Notes: generated by a model not told the origin, from the sequence alone. A stretch of 64,000 bases of DNA from Thermincola carboxydiphila (GCA_016841045.1 JAENZX010000003.1:85282-149281), one strand, 5' to 3'; counted from the first letter of the stretch, positions 34,427 through 44,056 are shown. Numbers and translations: made by a program.

Positions 34427-35755
34427 ATGCAGTGGTTTCGTGTTCCTGAGCGGATCTATTTTGAGTCAGGCAGTGTTTCTTATCTTGCCAAAATGCCAAG
34501 TATTAAGAGAGCTGTAATTGTATGTGACCCGGCAATGATGGTACTTGGGTATCTCGACAAAGTTATGTATCACCTTCATAAACGGGGTGAGCATGTGGCT
34601 GTAGAAGTGTTTTTCGAAATAGAACCAGATCCTTCGCTGGATACAGTCAAAAATGGCTACAACGTTATGAGACAGTTTAAACCTGACACAATTATTGCTC
34701 TCGGAGGGGGATCAGCTATTGATGCTGCTAAGGCTATGTGGCTCTTTTATGAACACCCTGACGTAGAGTTCGAATTCCTTAAACTCAAGTTTCTTGATAT
34801 CAGAAAGAGAACTTATAAGTATCCCAAGCTAGGCAGAAAAGCACAGTTTGTGGCAATTCCTACTACCAGCGGTACAGGGTCTGAAGTCACTGCTTTTTCC
34901 GTAATTACAGATAAGGGGCAGGATATCAAATATCCCTTGGCAGATTACGAATTGACTCCTGATGTTGCAATAATAGATGTAGATTTTGTAATGAGCGTGC
35001 CCCAGGGAGTTACAGCAGATACAGGCATAGATGTATTGACTCATGCTATAGAAGCTTACGTCTCAGTAATGGCCTCTGATTATACTGATGCCTTGGCTTT
35101 AAAAGCAATTGAACTGGTGTTTGAGTACTTACCTAGGGTGTACAAGGATGGTTCCGATCGGGAGGCAAGGGAGAAGATGCATAATGCCTCCTGCATAGCA
35201 GGTATGGCGTTTACCAATGCGTTTCTTGGCATTAATCATGCCCTTGCTCATAAACTTGGCGGTGAATTTCACATCCCTCATGGGAGGGCAAATGCAGTAC
35301 TTCTTCCTTATGTGATTAATTATAACTCACAGAGACCGACTAAGTTCGCATCATGGCCAAAGTATGAGCATTTCATTGCTCCCGAAAAATATCGGCAGAT
35401 TGCTAAATATTTGGGTATGCCTGCAAATAATCCGGAGCAGGGTGTGAACAGTCTAATTCAGAGTATTCAGGGATTGCTAACCTCACTCAATATACCTCTT
35501 ACTATCAGAGAGTGCGGAGTTGACGAGAAACAGTTCATGGAAAAGTTGCCAATGCTGGCGGAGAAGGCTTATGAGGACCAGACTACCACATCAAATCCTC
35601 GCATGCCTTTAATAAATGAGATGGCAGATATTTACAGGTGGGCATATTATGGCACTTTTCAACAGATAGAAAAAGAGCAGCCAGGCAGCATTTATGCCGG
35701 AAGTTATTTACCTCAGGAAGTTTGGCAGGCTCCAGAAAATAATAATATTCACTAA
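34427..35755 (+). CDS. Iron-containing alcohol dehydrogenase, C-terminal half of a split AdhE
   Basis: 442 aa from ATG 34427, which has GAAGGG five bases upstream; ATG 34382 is in frame (457 aa) but lacks a site. Motifs of group III iron ADHs are present: ALGGGSAIDAAKAMW, AIPTTSGTGSEVTAF, PLADYELTPDVAIID and the iron ligands in DTGIDVLTHAIEAY, GINHALAHKLGGEFHIPHGRANA. The sequence before it, MNLINDKRVAKRRVKMQWF, corresponds to the AdhE linker (KHLINKKTVAKR in E. coli). The protein is therefore the detached C-terminal domain of a former bifunctional AdhE. Together the two ORFs would reduce acyl-CoA to alcohol. Confidence 0.88.
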   Translation: MQWFRVPERIYFESGSVSYLAKMPSIKRAVIVCDPAMMVLGYLDKVMYHLHKRGEHVAVEVFFEIEPDPSLDTVKNGYNVMRQFKPDTIIALGGGSAIDAAKAMWLFYEHPDVEFEFLKLKFLDIRKRTYKYPKLGRKAQFVAIPTTSGTGSEVTAFSVITDKGQDIKYPLADYELTPDVAIIDVDFVMSVPQGVTADTGIDVLTHAIEAYVSVMASDYTDALALKAIELVFEYLPRVYKDGSDREAREKMHNASCIAGMAFTNAFLGINHALAHKLGGEFHIPHGRANAVLLPYVINYNSQRPTKFASWPKYEHFIAPEKYRQIAKYLGMPANNPEQGVNSLIQSIQGLLTSLNIPLTIRECGVDEKQFMEKLPMLAEKAYEDQTTTSNPRMPLINEMADIYRWAYYGTFQQIEKEQPGSIYAGSYLPQEVWQAPENNNIH

Positions 35756-35795
35756 TATGGCCAAAGTTAACATCATTATTAATTATGACAAGCCT

Positions 35796-35818
35796 GAAGC
35801 CCTGAGTTACAGGGCTTC
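35796..35818 (+). terminator. Terminator after the alcohol dehydrogenase gene
   Basis: GAAGCCCTG and CAGGGCTTC form a perfect 9-bp stem with a five-base loop, followed by the T-rich TAATTGTTTT. Confidence 0.7.
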
Positions 35819-35901
35819 TAATTGTTTTGGATGGTTCTAGAATGAACTTTATTGTCATAACTATTTTAATAGCTGTTAGATGATTAAAAAGAGGTGATGA
35901 A

Positions 35902-36174
35902 ATGCTGTTAATAGTTAGACCCCAGACGAAAAAAAATTTAACCCTGGGTTTAAGAATATTTGTTACCTTATTTGTATTGACTTTGGTTTTGGGTCATCTC
36001 TACAATATGTATCACGATAACAACGTCATACGTGAAGGGTGGCTGCGGGATGATAAACCTAGCGGAAATCCCATGAGAGTCGAAAATGACCCTCAAATAA
36101 TAAAAAATAATAATATACACGTCCTAGACCAGTTCGTGGTTAAATTAAAGGATTTTTACCATAAAGACCAGTGA
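35902..36174 (+). CDS. Small membrane protein, DUF4227/YqzK-like
   Basis: 90 aa with one central hydrophobic helix (LGLRIFVTLFVLTLVLGHLYNMY) and a charged tail ending KLKDFYHKDQ. The family is small and without known function. Assignment rests mainly on its position directly before xerD, where Bacillus has yqzK. ATG 35902 follows AAAGAGGTG. Confidence 0.65.
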   Translation: MLLIVRPQTKKNLTLGLRIFVTLFVLTLVLGHLYNMYHDNNVIREGWLRDDKPSGNPMRVENDPQIIKNNNIHVLDQFVVKLKDFYHKDQ

Positions 36175-36265
36175 AAAAAGGGTTTTGTGGTTTATTGTGG
36201 AAATAGAGAGTAGTCTGGGCTACTCTTCTTTATTTTTAGGAATAAGAGAAAAGAGAGGTAACGAA

Positions 36266-37153
36266 ATGAAGAGCCTGGTTGATGAGTTTATTAATTATTT
36301 AGCAGTTGAGCGCGGTCTCGCAGTGAATACTCTGGATTCTTATAACCGTGATCTGAACCAGTTTCGCGGATTCCTTGAAAAAGAAGAAATAAATGATATG
36401 CAGAGAGCAACAAGGAACATAATAATGGCGTATTTGCTGTTCTTACAGAAACGCGGACGGGCTACTGCCACCGTTTCCAGGCACCTTGCAGCATTGAAAT
36501 CCTTTTATCATTTTCTGCTAAAGGAAAAGTACATAGAAAAAGATCCGACTGCTAACCTAGAGTCACCAAAACTTGAAAAAAAGCTCCCTCACATTTTGTC
36601 TGTAAGTGAAGTAGAAATGCTTCTAAATCAGCCGAAGGGAACTGACCCAGCCAGTCTGCGTGACAAGGCTATGCTTGAACTTTTGTATGCTACAGGGATA
36701 AGAGTCAGTGAACTTATATTCCTTGATATAAATCACATAAATTTAGAAATGGGTTATATCAGATGCTTTGGCAAGGGTTCAAAAGAAAGGATAGTTCCGG
36801 TAGGTAGTTTTGCCCGCAAATGTGTTAACGAATATTTACAGAAAGGCAGAGTCAAACTAGTTAAGACTAATTCAGAGCAATCACTTTTTGTCAACCAGCA
36901 CGGAAGGCGTCTAACTAGGCAGGGGTTCTGGAAGATAATTAAAAAGTATGCCAGAAGGGCAGGAATATCCAAGGATATTACACCACATACATTAAGACAT
37001 TCCTTTGCCACACACCTCCTGGAAAACGGAGCCGACTTAAGATCTGTACAGGAAATGCTGGGCCATGCTGATATAACTACAACACAGATATATACCCACC
37101 TTACCAAAGGCCGTTTAAGGGAGGTATATGCCAAAAGCCATCCGAGGGCCTAA
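36266..37153 (+). CDS. xerD: Site-specific tyrosine recombinase XerD
   Basis: 295 aa. The N-terminal SAM-like domain begins [20 protein letters not shown]. The catalytic set is Arg146 (ATGIRVSEL), His241 and Arg244 ([18 protein letters not shown]), His267 (MLGHADI) and the nucleophile Tyr276 ([10 protein letters not shown]). It resolves chromosome dimers at dif sites with its XerC-like partner. ATG 36266 has GAGAGGT upstream and matches the family start; upstream in-frame codons are not conserved. The xerD-deoB-punA order is conserved in Firmicutes. Confidence 0.94.
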   Translation: MKSLVDEFINYLAVERGLAVNTLDSYNRDLNQFRGFLEKEEINDMQRATRNIIMAYLLFLQKRGRATATVSRHLAALKSFYHFLLKEKYIEKDPTANLESPKLEKKLPHILSVSEVEMLLNQPKGTDPASLRDKAMLELLYATGIRVSELIFLDINHINLEMGYIRCFGKGSKERIVPVGSFARKCVNEYLQKGRVKLVKTNSEQSLFVNQHGRRLTRQGFWKIIKKYARRAGISKDITPHTLRHSFATHLLENGADLRSVQEMLGHADITTTQIYTHLTKGRLREVYAKSHPRA

Positions 37154-37185
37154 CCTCGCAAGGTATCAGAAGGAGAGATGAGTCA

Positions 37186-38361
37186 ATGTATGGTGTAAAA
37201 AACGTAGTATTAATGGTACTTGACAGTGTTGGGGTCGGTGCCCTTCCTGACGCTGAAGAATATGGGGATTCGGGCAGCAATACCCTTGCCAATATTGCTG
37301 CTGCAGTTGGAGGCTTGAAGCTGCCCAATCTTCAAAAACTTGGCTTAGGAAATATTATTGATATTATGGGAGTACCTCCTGTAGACAAGCCTCTGGCCTC
37401 CTTTGGAAAGATGTCCGAATTATCGGCCGGTAAAGATACTACTACCGGGCATTGGGAAATATCGGGGATTGTTTTGGACAAGCCGTTTCCTGTTTTTCCG
37501 GAGGGTTTTCCGGATACCTTCATACAAGAGTTTGAAAAACGGATAGGCAGAAAAACCATCGCCAATGAAGTCGCATCCGGGACAGAAATTATTGACAGAT
37601 TGGGCCCGGAACATATGCAAACAGGATATCCCATTGTATATACTTCTGCTGACAGTGTTTTTCAGATTGCAGCTCATGAAGAGGTCATACCTATAGATGA
37701 ACTTTATAATATGTGTCGGATTGCAAGGGAAATGCTGACAGGCGGCCTTGCTGTGGGAAGGGTTATTGCCAGACCTTTTGTCGGCAAACCAAGCAGTTTT
37801 AAAAGAACGTCTAACAGGCATGATTTTTCTCTGGAACCTGTAGGAGTCAATATCTTGGACAAGCTAAAAGAAAACAATTATTCTGTTCTGGCGGTTGGGA
37901 AAATAAATGATATTTTTGCGGGGCGTGGAATTACAGAAGCTGTTCATACAGAGAATAACATGGACGGTATTGACAAAACCGCAGTATTTATAAAACGCAA
38001 TAAAACCGGTCTTGTGTTTACTAATCTGGTAGACTTTGATTCATCATTCGGGCATCGAAATAACCCCAGAGGCTATGCTGATGCCCTTGAGGAACTTGAT
38101 ACCAGGCTGCCGGAAATTATTAAACTTATAACAGATGATAAGCTGCTTATCATAACTGCCGACCACGGCTGTGACCCGACAACTGTAAGTACCGATCATT
38201 CAAGGGAATATGTCCCTTTATTAGTATACGGACCGGGGATAAAGTCAGGTGTCAATTTGGGGACACGTAAGAGTTTTGCTGATATCGCCGCTTCAATTGC
38301 CCAGGTTTTTAACATTGAGTTTGGTGTGGGAACCGGCTTTATGGATGTAGTGACCAAATAA
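37186..38361 (+). CDS. deoB: Phosphopentomutase
   Basis: 391 aa alkaline-phosphatase-superfamily mutase. It has [28 protein letters not shown] with the metal-binding and phosphothreonine region, [32 protein letters not shown] and [27 protein letters not shown]. It interconverts ribose-1- and ribose-5-phosphate (and the deoxy forms), feeding the products of the two downstream nucleoside phosphorylases into central metabolism. ATG 37186 follows GGAGAG. The three genes form one operon. Confidence 0.95.
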   Translation: MYGVKNVVLMVLDSVGVGALPDAEEYGDSGSNTLANIAAAVGGLKLPNLQKLGLGNIIDIMGVPPVDKPLASFGKMSELSAGKDTTTGHWEISGIVLDKPFPVFPEGFPDTFIQEFEKRIGRKTIANEVASGTEIIDRLGPEHMQTGYPIVYTSADSVFQIAAHEEVIPIDELYNMCRIAREMLTGGLAVGRVIARPFVGKPSSFKRTSNRHDFSLEPVGVNILDKLKENNYSVLAVGKINDIFAGRGITEAVHTENNMDGIDKTAVFIKRNKTGLVFTNLVDFDSSFGHRNNPRGYADALEELDTRLPEIIKLITDDKLLIITADHGCDPTTVSTDHSREYVPLLVYGPGIKSGVNLGTRKSFADIAASIAQVFNIEFGVGTGFMDVVTK

Positions 38362-38413
38362 AACTTGACGGAAAAACAGACCACACACATTCCAAAGAGA
38401 GGGGATGATAATA

Positions 38414-39247
38414 GTGAACAGTGAAAGGTTAAAGGAAACTGTTGATTTTATCAAGGGAAGGGGTTTTGTTAGACCTGAGATAGGTGTTATACTGGGCAGC
38501 GGTTTGGGTATACTCGCATCTGAGGTAGAAAACAGAAAAAATATCAATTATTCTGAAATACCTAATTTTCCTGTTTCTACAGTTGAAGGTCATGAGGGAC
38601 AGCTTGTCTTCGGGAAAATTGCAGGTAAACAGGTTGTCCTTATGCAGGGTCGCTTTCATTTTTATGAAGGGTACAACATGCAGCAGGTTGTCTTTCCTGT
38701 ACGTGTAATGCGCGAACTGGGCATAAAAATATTAATTGTAACCAATGCTGCTGGAGGAATTAACAAAAGCTTTAATGCCGGAGACTTAATGATAATTGAC
38801 GACCATATCAATCTGATGGGTACAAACCCTCTTATTGGACCCAATTTTGACGAGGCTGGTCCACGTTTCCCGGATATGTCTGAAGCATATAACCGCAGTC
38901 TCATTAAAATAGCTGAAAAAGTTGCTGAAACAGAAGGTATAGCAATAAAGAAAGGTGTTTATGTTGGTCTTAGCGGTCCTTCCTACGAAACCCCTGCAGA
39001 GATCAGGTATCTTAGGATTATAGGCTGCGATGCGGTTGGTATGTCAACAGTACCTGAAGTCATTGTGGCCAATCACGGGGGCCTTAAGGTTTTGGGTATT
39101 TCGCTGATTACAAATATGGCAGCCGGAGTGCTGCAGCAAAAACTTAGCCATGAAGAGGTCATGGAAACTGCGGACAGAGTTAGAAACCAGTTCATTACTC
39201 TGCTTAAAGGTATCCTGCAGGAGGTGAAGGTAAGTGAGGGCCTATGA
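38414..39247 (+). CDS. punA: Purine nucleoside phosphorylase
   Basis: 277 aa trimeric-type PNP. Motifs are GVILGSGLGILAS, EIPNFPVSTVEGHEGQLVFG, MQGRFHFYEGYNMQQV, VTNAAGGINKSFNAGDLMIIDDHIN and VYVGLSGPSYETPAEIR with VGMSTVPEVI. It cleaves purine nucleosides to base and ribose-1-phosphate. GTG 38414 lies nine bases after AGAGGGG; the ATG at 38405 abuts that site, so it is less likely. The start of pdp overlaps the end of punA by 14 bases. Confidence 0.93.
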   Translation: MNSERLKETVDFIKGRGFVRPEIGVILGSGLGILASEVENRKNINYSEIPNFPVSTVEGHEGQLVFGKIAGKQVVLMQGRFHFYEGYNMQQVVFPVRVMRELGIKILIVTNAAGGINKSFNAGDLMIIDDHINLMGTNPLIGPNFDEAGPRFPDMSEAYNRSLIKIAEKVAETEGIAIKKGVYVGLSGPSYETPAEIRYLRIIGCDAVGMSTVPEVIVANHGGLKVLGISLITNMAAGVLQQKLSHEEVMETADRVRNQFITLLKGILQEVKVSEGL

Positions 39248-40559
39248 TTTAATACTAAAAAAAAGAAATGGGCAGGAACTTACAAAGTTTGAAATCGAAT
39301 CTTTAATTAATGGTTACATGTCAGGAAATGTTACTGATTATCAAATGGCGGCTTTTCTTATGGCCGTCTTTTTTAAAGGAATGACTCCAGCTGAGACTTC
39401 CGAATTAACAACGGCAATTGTTAATTCCGGCGAGATAGTTGACCTATCAGGTATTACCGGAAGAAAAATTGATAAGCACAGTACCGGTGGAGTTGGTGAC
39501 AAGACCACACTGGTCTTAGGTCCGCTTGTTGCCGCTGCCGGGGTTCCAGTGGCTAAAATGTCAGGCCGTGGTCTCGGACATACTGGTGGCACTATTGATA
39601 AATTGGACTCTATCAAAGGTTTTAACACATCATTGAGCAAGGAAGAATTTATTGCCAATGTAAATAAGATTAAAATCGCCATTGGAGGGCAGACCGGAAA
39701 TCTGGCGCCCGCTGACAAGAAATTATATGCCCTCCGTGATGTTACCGCAACTGTTGACAGCCTTCCGCTAATTGCCAGCAGTATAATGAGCAAAAAAATT
39801 GCTGCAGGGGCAGATGCTATAGTACTTGATGTCAAAGCCGGAAGCGGCGCTTTTATGAAAACTGTGAACGATGCAGTGGAACTTGCCAAAGCAATGGTTC
39901 AGATAGGAAGTCTGGTAGGGCGGGAAACGGCAGCAGTAATAACTGACATGGACCAGCCACTGGGCAATGCCGTTGGTAACAGCATGGAGGTTACAGAAGC
40001 CATAAACTGTCTAAAGGGAAATGGACCTGACGATCTAACAGAGCTTTGTCTTACTCTGGGAAGTCATATGGTATTCTTAGGTGACAAAGCCGGGAGCCCT
40101 GAAGAAGCAAGAAGCCTCCTGGAAAAGATACTACAAGACGGACAGGGACTGGAGAAACTAAGACAATTGGTGGAGAACCAGGGTGGTGACGTAAGGTTTA
40201 TAGATGAACCGGAGTTAATGCCAAAAGCCGACCAAATTGTAGATGTAAAAGCTTCTGATAATGGGTACGTAAAACGTATCGAGGCAGAACAGATTGGCCT
40301 TGCAGCTATGACCCTTGGAGCCGGAAGGGAGACAAAAGAATCAGAAATTGATCTCTCAGCAGGCATAGTACTTACCAAGAAAATCGGAGACAAAGTTACA
40401 GCCGGTGATACTATTGCCGTTATGCATACCAATAACCGGGAAAAAATAGCAGCAGCTAATCAGATGATAACTGAAGCTTTTGTTATTACCCAAGAAAAGA
40501 CCGATTCGCCTAAATTAATTTTGGGATTGGTCACTAAGGACAAGGTAGAAGTTTTTTAA
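39234..40559 (+). CDS. pdp: Pyrimidine-nucleoside phosphorylase
   Basis: 441 aa. The signature KHSTGGVGDKTTLVLGPLVA is at about 82-101, followed by SGRGLGHTGGTIDKLDSI and SLPLIASSIMSKKIAAGADA. The C-terminal hybrid barrel includes GLAAMTLGAGRETKE. It phosphorolyses uridine, deoxyuridine or thymidine. GTG 39234 with GCAGGAGG upstream overlaps punA by 14 bases. The bases after its stop, to 40812, hold no gene; a GTGGTTCAATCTTTT segment near 40669 resembles the repeat flank at 31130. Confidence 0.93.
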   Translation: MRAYDLILKKRNGQELTKFEIESLINGYMSGNVTDYQMAAFLMAVFFKGMTPAETSELTTAIVNSGEIVDLSGITGRKIDKHSTGGVGDKTTLVLGPLVAAAGVPVAKMSGRGLGHTGGTIDKLDSIKGFNTSLSKEEFIANVNKIKIAIGGQTGNLAPADKKLYALRDVTATVDSLPLIASSIMSKKIAAGADAIVLDVKAGSGAFMKTVNDAVELAKAMVQIGSLVGRETAAVITDMDQPLGNAVGNSMEVTEAINCLKGNGPDDLTELCLTLGSHMVFLGDKAGSPEEARSLLEKILQDGQGLEKLRQLVENQGGDVRFIDEPELMPKADQIVDVKASDNGYVKRIEAEQIGLAAMTLGAGRETKESEIDLSAGIVLTKKIGDKVTAGDTIAVMHTNNREKIAAANQMITEAFVITQEKTDSPKLILGLVTKDKVEVF

Positions 40560-40812
40560 CAGGTCCCTAAATATTGCTGCAAACTGTGAACGTTATTTGA
40601 TAAGGCACGAATGCCCCATCAGATTACGTTCATTTTGTTTTTAAAATTGTCAGTACTTTCCACTCTGTGGTTCAATCTTTTTCTTTTCTAAATTCTATAT
40701 TGGAAATTTTATCAAAGCGACTTCGGAGTTTTAGACGCATAACCCCCATGAGAATTTGAAATACTGAAAGTGTGAAAAATAAGGAAACAATTCCATGAGG
40801 GAGGCCGCATCT

Positions 40813-41961
40813 ATGACTCTGAAAAAAGCGTTTTGTTTGATTACAGTACTGATTTTGCTGCTGTCGCAGGCGGTTATGGTACAGGCTCAACCTGTACTAG
40901 AAACTACCGCTGAATCGGCAATCTTAATTGATGCTGCGACAGGAAAAGTTTTGTTTGAAAAAGAACCCGATAAAGAACTGCCACCGGCAAGTGTAACCAA
41001 AATAATGACAATGCTGGTAGCTTTGGAAGCGCTGGAGGAAGGAAAGGTAAAACTCACCGATAAAGTTACTACCAGTGAAAACGCCTCAAAAATGGGTGGA
41101 TCACAGGTTTATTTGGAGACTGGTGAAGAATTCGATCTTAGGACTATGTTGATTGCTATTGCTGTTGGTTCGGCTAATGACGCATGCGTTGCAGTGGCTG
41201 AACATATCGCCGGCTCGCATGAAGCATATGTAAAAATGATGAATGATAGAGCCAAACAAATAGGCTGTAAACATACCAACTTTGTCAATGCTTATGGTTT
41301 GCCTGCTGAAGGACATTATACATCAGCCAGGGATTTATCCATGATGATGAGAGAAATCCTAAAGTACCCTTTGTTCAGAGAAATAGCACAAATAAAAAGG
41401 TATGATTTAAGGGGAGGAGAGTTTGTCTTACACAATACCAACAAACTTCTCTGGTGGTATCGTGGTGCTGTAGGAGGCAAGACCGGATGGACTTCTGAAG
41501 CCAAATACTGTCTGGCATCCTCGGTAGAGAGAGACAATCTAAGGCTGATATCAGTTGTTATGGCTACACCAGAGCCCAGGAGCCATTTTAGGGAATCAAT
41601 GAAGATTTATAACTACGGTTTTGCTCAGTATGAAGCAGTACCCATAGCAAAAGCAGGACAATTGATGGGTAAGGTAAGAGTACACAAAGGAACAATGGAC
41701 TGGGTAGATGTAGCACCGAAACAAGATGTCAAAGCCGTTGTAAATAAAGGTAAAAAATCAGAGGTCACATATAAGGTTAACCTCAACCAGTCAGTGGAGG
41801 CCCCAAAACAAAAAGGCCAAAAGCTGGGTGATGTTACTGTCTATCAAGACAAAAAAGAAGTACTAAAAGTTGACCTTGTAGCCACCAAAGAAATCCAAAA
41901 AGGCACAGTATTCAGACAGATATTCAAACTCCTCCAGTGCGTTTACGCTTATAACAAGTAA
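40813..41961 (+). CDS. dacF: D-alanyl-D-alanine carboxypeptidase DacF
   Basis: 382 aa. It has a signal peptide (KKAFCLITVLILLLSQAVMVQAQ) and then the S11 penicillin-binding motifs: Ser60-x-x-Lys63 in PASVTK, Ser120-Ala-Asn122 and Lys223-Thr-Gly in GGKTGW. A C-terminal beta domain and an amphipathic end IFKLLQCVYAYNK should hold it on the membrane. It trims pentapeptides in (spore) peptidoglycan. ATG 40813 lies eight bases after GAGGGAGG; 40795 precedes that site. Placement before spoIIAA supports DacF over DacA or DacB. Confidence 0.92.
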   Translation: MTLKKAFCLITVLILLLSQAVMVQAQPVLETTAESAILIDAATGKVLFEKEPDKELPPASVTKIMTMLVALEALEEGKVKLTDKVTTSENASKMGGSQVYLETGEEFDLRTMLIAIAVGSANDACVAVAEHIAGSHEAYVKMMNDRAKQIGCKHTNFVNAYGLPAEGHYTSARDLSMMMREILKYPLFREIAQIKRYDLRGGEFVLHNTNKLLWWYRGAVGGKTGWTSEAKYCLASSVERDNLRLISVVMATPEPRSHFRESMKIYNYGFAQYEAVPIAKAGQLMGKVRVHKGTMDWVDVAPKQDVKAVVNKGKKSEVTYKVNLNQSVEAPKQKGQKLGDVTVYQDKKEVLKVDLVATKEIQKGTVFRQIFKLLQCVYAYNK

Positions 41962-41964
41962 TAT

Positions 41965-41997
41965 AAGGGATTGTCCCCACTAACGGGACAATCCCTT
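41965..41997 (+). terminator. Terminator after dacF
   Basis: AAGGGATTGTCCC and GGGACAATCCCTT form a perfect 13-bp stem with a seven-base loop, followed by CCTTTTAG. spoIIA is thus separated from dacF, unlike the dacF read-through known in Bacillus. Confidence 0.85.
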
Positions 41998-42132
41998 CCT
42001 TTTAGTCAATGTTAAAATTCGGTTATACTTACATTAAAATAGGGAGGTTTGCGTCAGCAAACCTGTCCTTGATTTTTTACTTAGGGGGCAGCCATTAAAG
42101 GAGGCAGCTACTTGAAGTATTTGCAACTTGTA

Positions 42133-42299
42133 GACAAACCACTCTGAAAGAGAGAGGGGATGGGATGTTTTCCTAAGCGGCGAGTCTGCCATCCGCCTGT
42201 CGGCAATCCGCGCCAGCGGGAGCCGGTAACAGGCTGAGGTGTTGCCGCCGTGTGGAAAACATCCCATCCCCTCCCCTCCGCCTGAACTTGTGGTTTGTC
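42133..42299. repeat. Palindromic intergenic repeat, copy 3 (core inverted)
   Basis: GACAAACC (42133) and GGTTTGTC (42292) bound arms GAGGGGATGGGATGTTTTCC and GGAAAACATCCCATCCCCTC, which are exact complements. The core (GGCGAGTCTGCCATCCGC to GGCTGAGGTGTTGCCGCC) is the reverse complement of copies 1 and 2 at 4544-4962, with a shortened central hairpin. It lies between the dacF terminator and the spoIIA promoter. Flanking 41998-42132 holds nothing recognisable. Confidence 0.8.
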
Positions 42300-42344
42300 C
42301 GCTTAACAAGCTTAGAAGGATGCCTCTTTTGCATCTCCCAATTC

Positions 42345-42408
42345 TTCGACAAAAGGTTACATTTGTTTTACCAAGATTTAGAAGGAAATAAAAGCAGAGT
42401 TGTAGAAA
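42345..42408 (+). promoter_or_regulatory. SigH promoter with 0A box for the spoIIA operon
   Basis: GAAGGAAAT (42381-42389), a 12-base spacer and GTAGAAA (42402-42408) fit the sigma-H consensus except the last base. TTCGACAAAA (42345-42354) is a perfect 0A box (TTTTGTCGAA) in reverse orientation 26 bases upstream. This matches the Spo0A- and SigH-dependent control of spoIIA known from Bacillus. Confidence 0.78.
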
Positions 42409-42454
42409 CGTATGTTGAGAACCAGTGACAGCGTTGGATGGAGGGTAGGCCGAA

Positions 42455-42793
42455 GTGATTAAGTTAAGTTTTAGCAATAACAAAAAGACTACAATAGTGC
42501 GGGTGGCCGGCGAACTGGACCTTGTAGCCGCTGATCAGTTTAGGAATGAAATTGATGCTGCCATGGAAAAGAACTGCTCAGATAATATCATAATGAATTT
42601 AAACGGAGTTAGATTCATTGATAGTTCCGGCTTGGGTGTAATATTGGGGAGGTATAAAAAAATTAAGATGAGGGGCGGCAAAATGGCTTTAGTCAGCGCA
42701 CCTGTTCAGGTAAAAAGGATTCTGGAGCTGTCGGGCGTTTTAAATATTGCGTCTTCTTACGAAACAGAAGACGAAGCGCTACAGGCAATGTAA
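42455..42793 (+). CDS. spoIIAA: Anti-sigma F factor antagonist
   Basis: 112 aa STAS-domain protein. The phosphorylation site is Ser58 in RFIDSSGLGVILGRYK, the same number as in B. subtilis. The unphosphorylated form binds SpoIIAB and frees sigma-F in the forespore. GTG 42455 lies nine bases after GGAGGG. It heads spoIIAA-spoIIAB-sigF under a SigH/Spo0A promoter. Confidence 0.95.
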   Translation: MIKLSFSNNKKTTIVRVAGELDLVAADQFRNEIDAAMEKNCSDNIIMNLNGVRFIDSSGLGVILGRYKKIKMRGGKMALVSAPVQVKRILELSGVLNIASSYETEDEALQAM

Positions 42794-42806
42794 GGGGGTA
42801 AATAAC

Positions 42807-43259
42807 ATGACTGCCATCAAAAATCAAATGAAATTAAGTTTTATGAGTATACCTGAAAATGTGCCTCTGGCGAGAGTGACTGTAGCGGCTTTTGCTTCAC
42901 AGCTGGATTTTACCCTTGAGGATCTTGAGGAGATTCGGGTTGCTGTATCGGAAGCAGTGTCAAACTGCATTATTCATGGATACAAGAACGACCCTAACTA
43001 CACTGTGAGCATTATCTGTACGGTATTTGAAGATGTTCTTGAAATATCTATTGAAGATCAGGGAGTTGGAATCGAAGATGTTTCACAGGCCATGCAGGCG
43101 GCATTTTCGACGGAATCAGACCGCATGGGACTAGGATTTACTTTTATGCAGTCCTTTATGGACAAGCTCAATGTTGAATCATCGCTAAACAAAGGTACTA
43201 AAGTAACTATGGTTAAGCGGCCGCTGGATGTTGCAGCAGCTGCTTTAGAAGAAAGCTAA
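42807..43259 (+). CDS. spoIIAB: Anti-sigma F factor / serine kinase
   Basis: 150 aa GHKL kinase. The N box is RVAVSEAVSNCIIHGY, followed by ISIEDQGVGIEDV (G1) and DRMGLGFTFMQSFMD (G2). It holds sigma-F inactive and phosphorylates SpoIIAA. ATG 42807 has GGGGGT upstream, whereas the frame extends into spoIIAA without homology. It sits 13 bases after spoIIAA and 14 before sigF. Confidence 0.95.
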   Translation: MTAIKNQMKLSFMSIPENVPLARVTVAAFASQLDFTLEDLEEIRVAVSEAVSNCIIHGYKNDPNYTVSIICTVFEDVLEISIEDQGVGIEDVSQAMQAAFSTESDRMGLGFTFMQSFMDKLNVESSLNKGTKVTMVKRPLDVAAAALEES

Positions 43260-43273
43260 GCGGGGTGGGACTA

Positions 43274-44056
43274 TTGAGTACCCGTTTATCAGAAATGAAT
43301 CTACCCAGATTCCCGCTGCTTTCTGACCAGGAGATGAAACATTTGCTTCGCCGGGTCAAAGAAGGTGACGAAGAAGCCCGGGAAAAGCTGACTAACTGCA
43401 ATCTTAAACTTGTTTTTAATCTTGTACAGCGTTTTTACAACCGGGGGCATGATTTGGAGGATCTCTTTCAGATTGGGACTATCGGCCTTATAAAAGCAAT
43501 AGATAAATTTGATCTCAGTTACGATGTAAGGTTTTCTACATACGCAGTACCTCTAATAATTGGAGAAATAAGACGTTTCCTAAGAGATGACAACCCGGTC
43601 AAAGTAAGTCGTTCTCTGAAGGAAACTGTCAATAAAGTACATCGTGCTAAAGAGGAGTTAACAGTTAAGTTGGGCAGGGATCCGATTGTAACGGAAATCG
43701 CCGATTATCTGGAGTTAACCAAAGAAGAAATAGTTACGGCTATGGAGGCTGCCCAGACACCTACCTCAATTTTTGATACTGTTTATCAGGATGACGGAGA
43801 CCCAATTTACGTTATTGATGCCGTTGCCGGTGAAACAGAGGACTCAAGTGGATGGTTTGACAAACTTGCCTTAAAAGAAGTTTTGACTAAGCTGCCAGAA
43901 CGGGAGAAAAAGGTACTTCTCCTTAGATTTTTTGAAGATAAAACCCAATCTCAGGTAGCGGAAATAATGAATATATCGCAGGTACAGGTTTCTAGGATTG
44001 AGAGGCAGGCATTGAAGAATATCAGGGCAATGATGGGCGGGGAGGATATTAGCTGA
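43274..44056 (+). CDS. sigF: RNA polymerase sigma-F factor
   Basis: 260 aa sigma-70 family. Region 2 contains LKLVFNLVQRFYNRGHDLEDLFQIGTIGLIKAIDKFD, region 3 lies near LGRDPIVTEIADYL, and region 4 is LPEREKKVLLLRFFEDKTQSQVAEIMNISQVQVSRIE. It is the first forespore-specific sigma factor. TTG 43274 has the better spacing to GGGGTG; GTG 43265 (263 aa) overlaps it and is the alternative. A terminator follows 45 bases after the stop. Confidence 0.95.
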   Translation: MSTRLSEMNLPRFPLLSDQEMKHLLRRVKEGDEEAREKLTNCNLKLVFNLVQRFYNRGHDLEDLFQIGTIGLIKAIDKFDLSYDVRFSTYAVPLIIGEIRRFLRDDNPVKVSRSLKETVNKVHRAKEELTVKLGRDPIVTEIADYLELTKEEIVTAMEAAQTPTSIFDTVYQDDGDPIYVIDAVAGETEDSSGWFDKLALKEVLTKLPEREKKVLLLRFFEDKTQSQVAEIMNISQVQVSRIERQALKNIRAMMGGEDIS

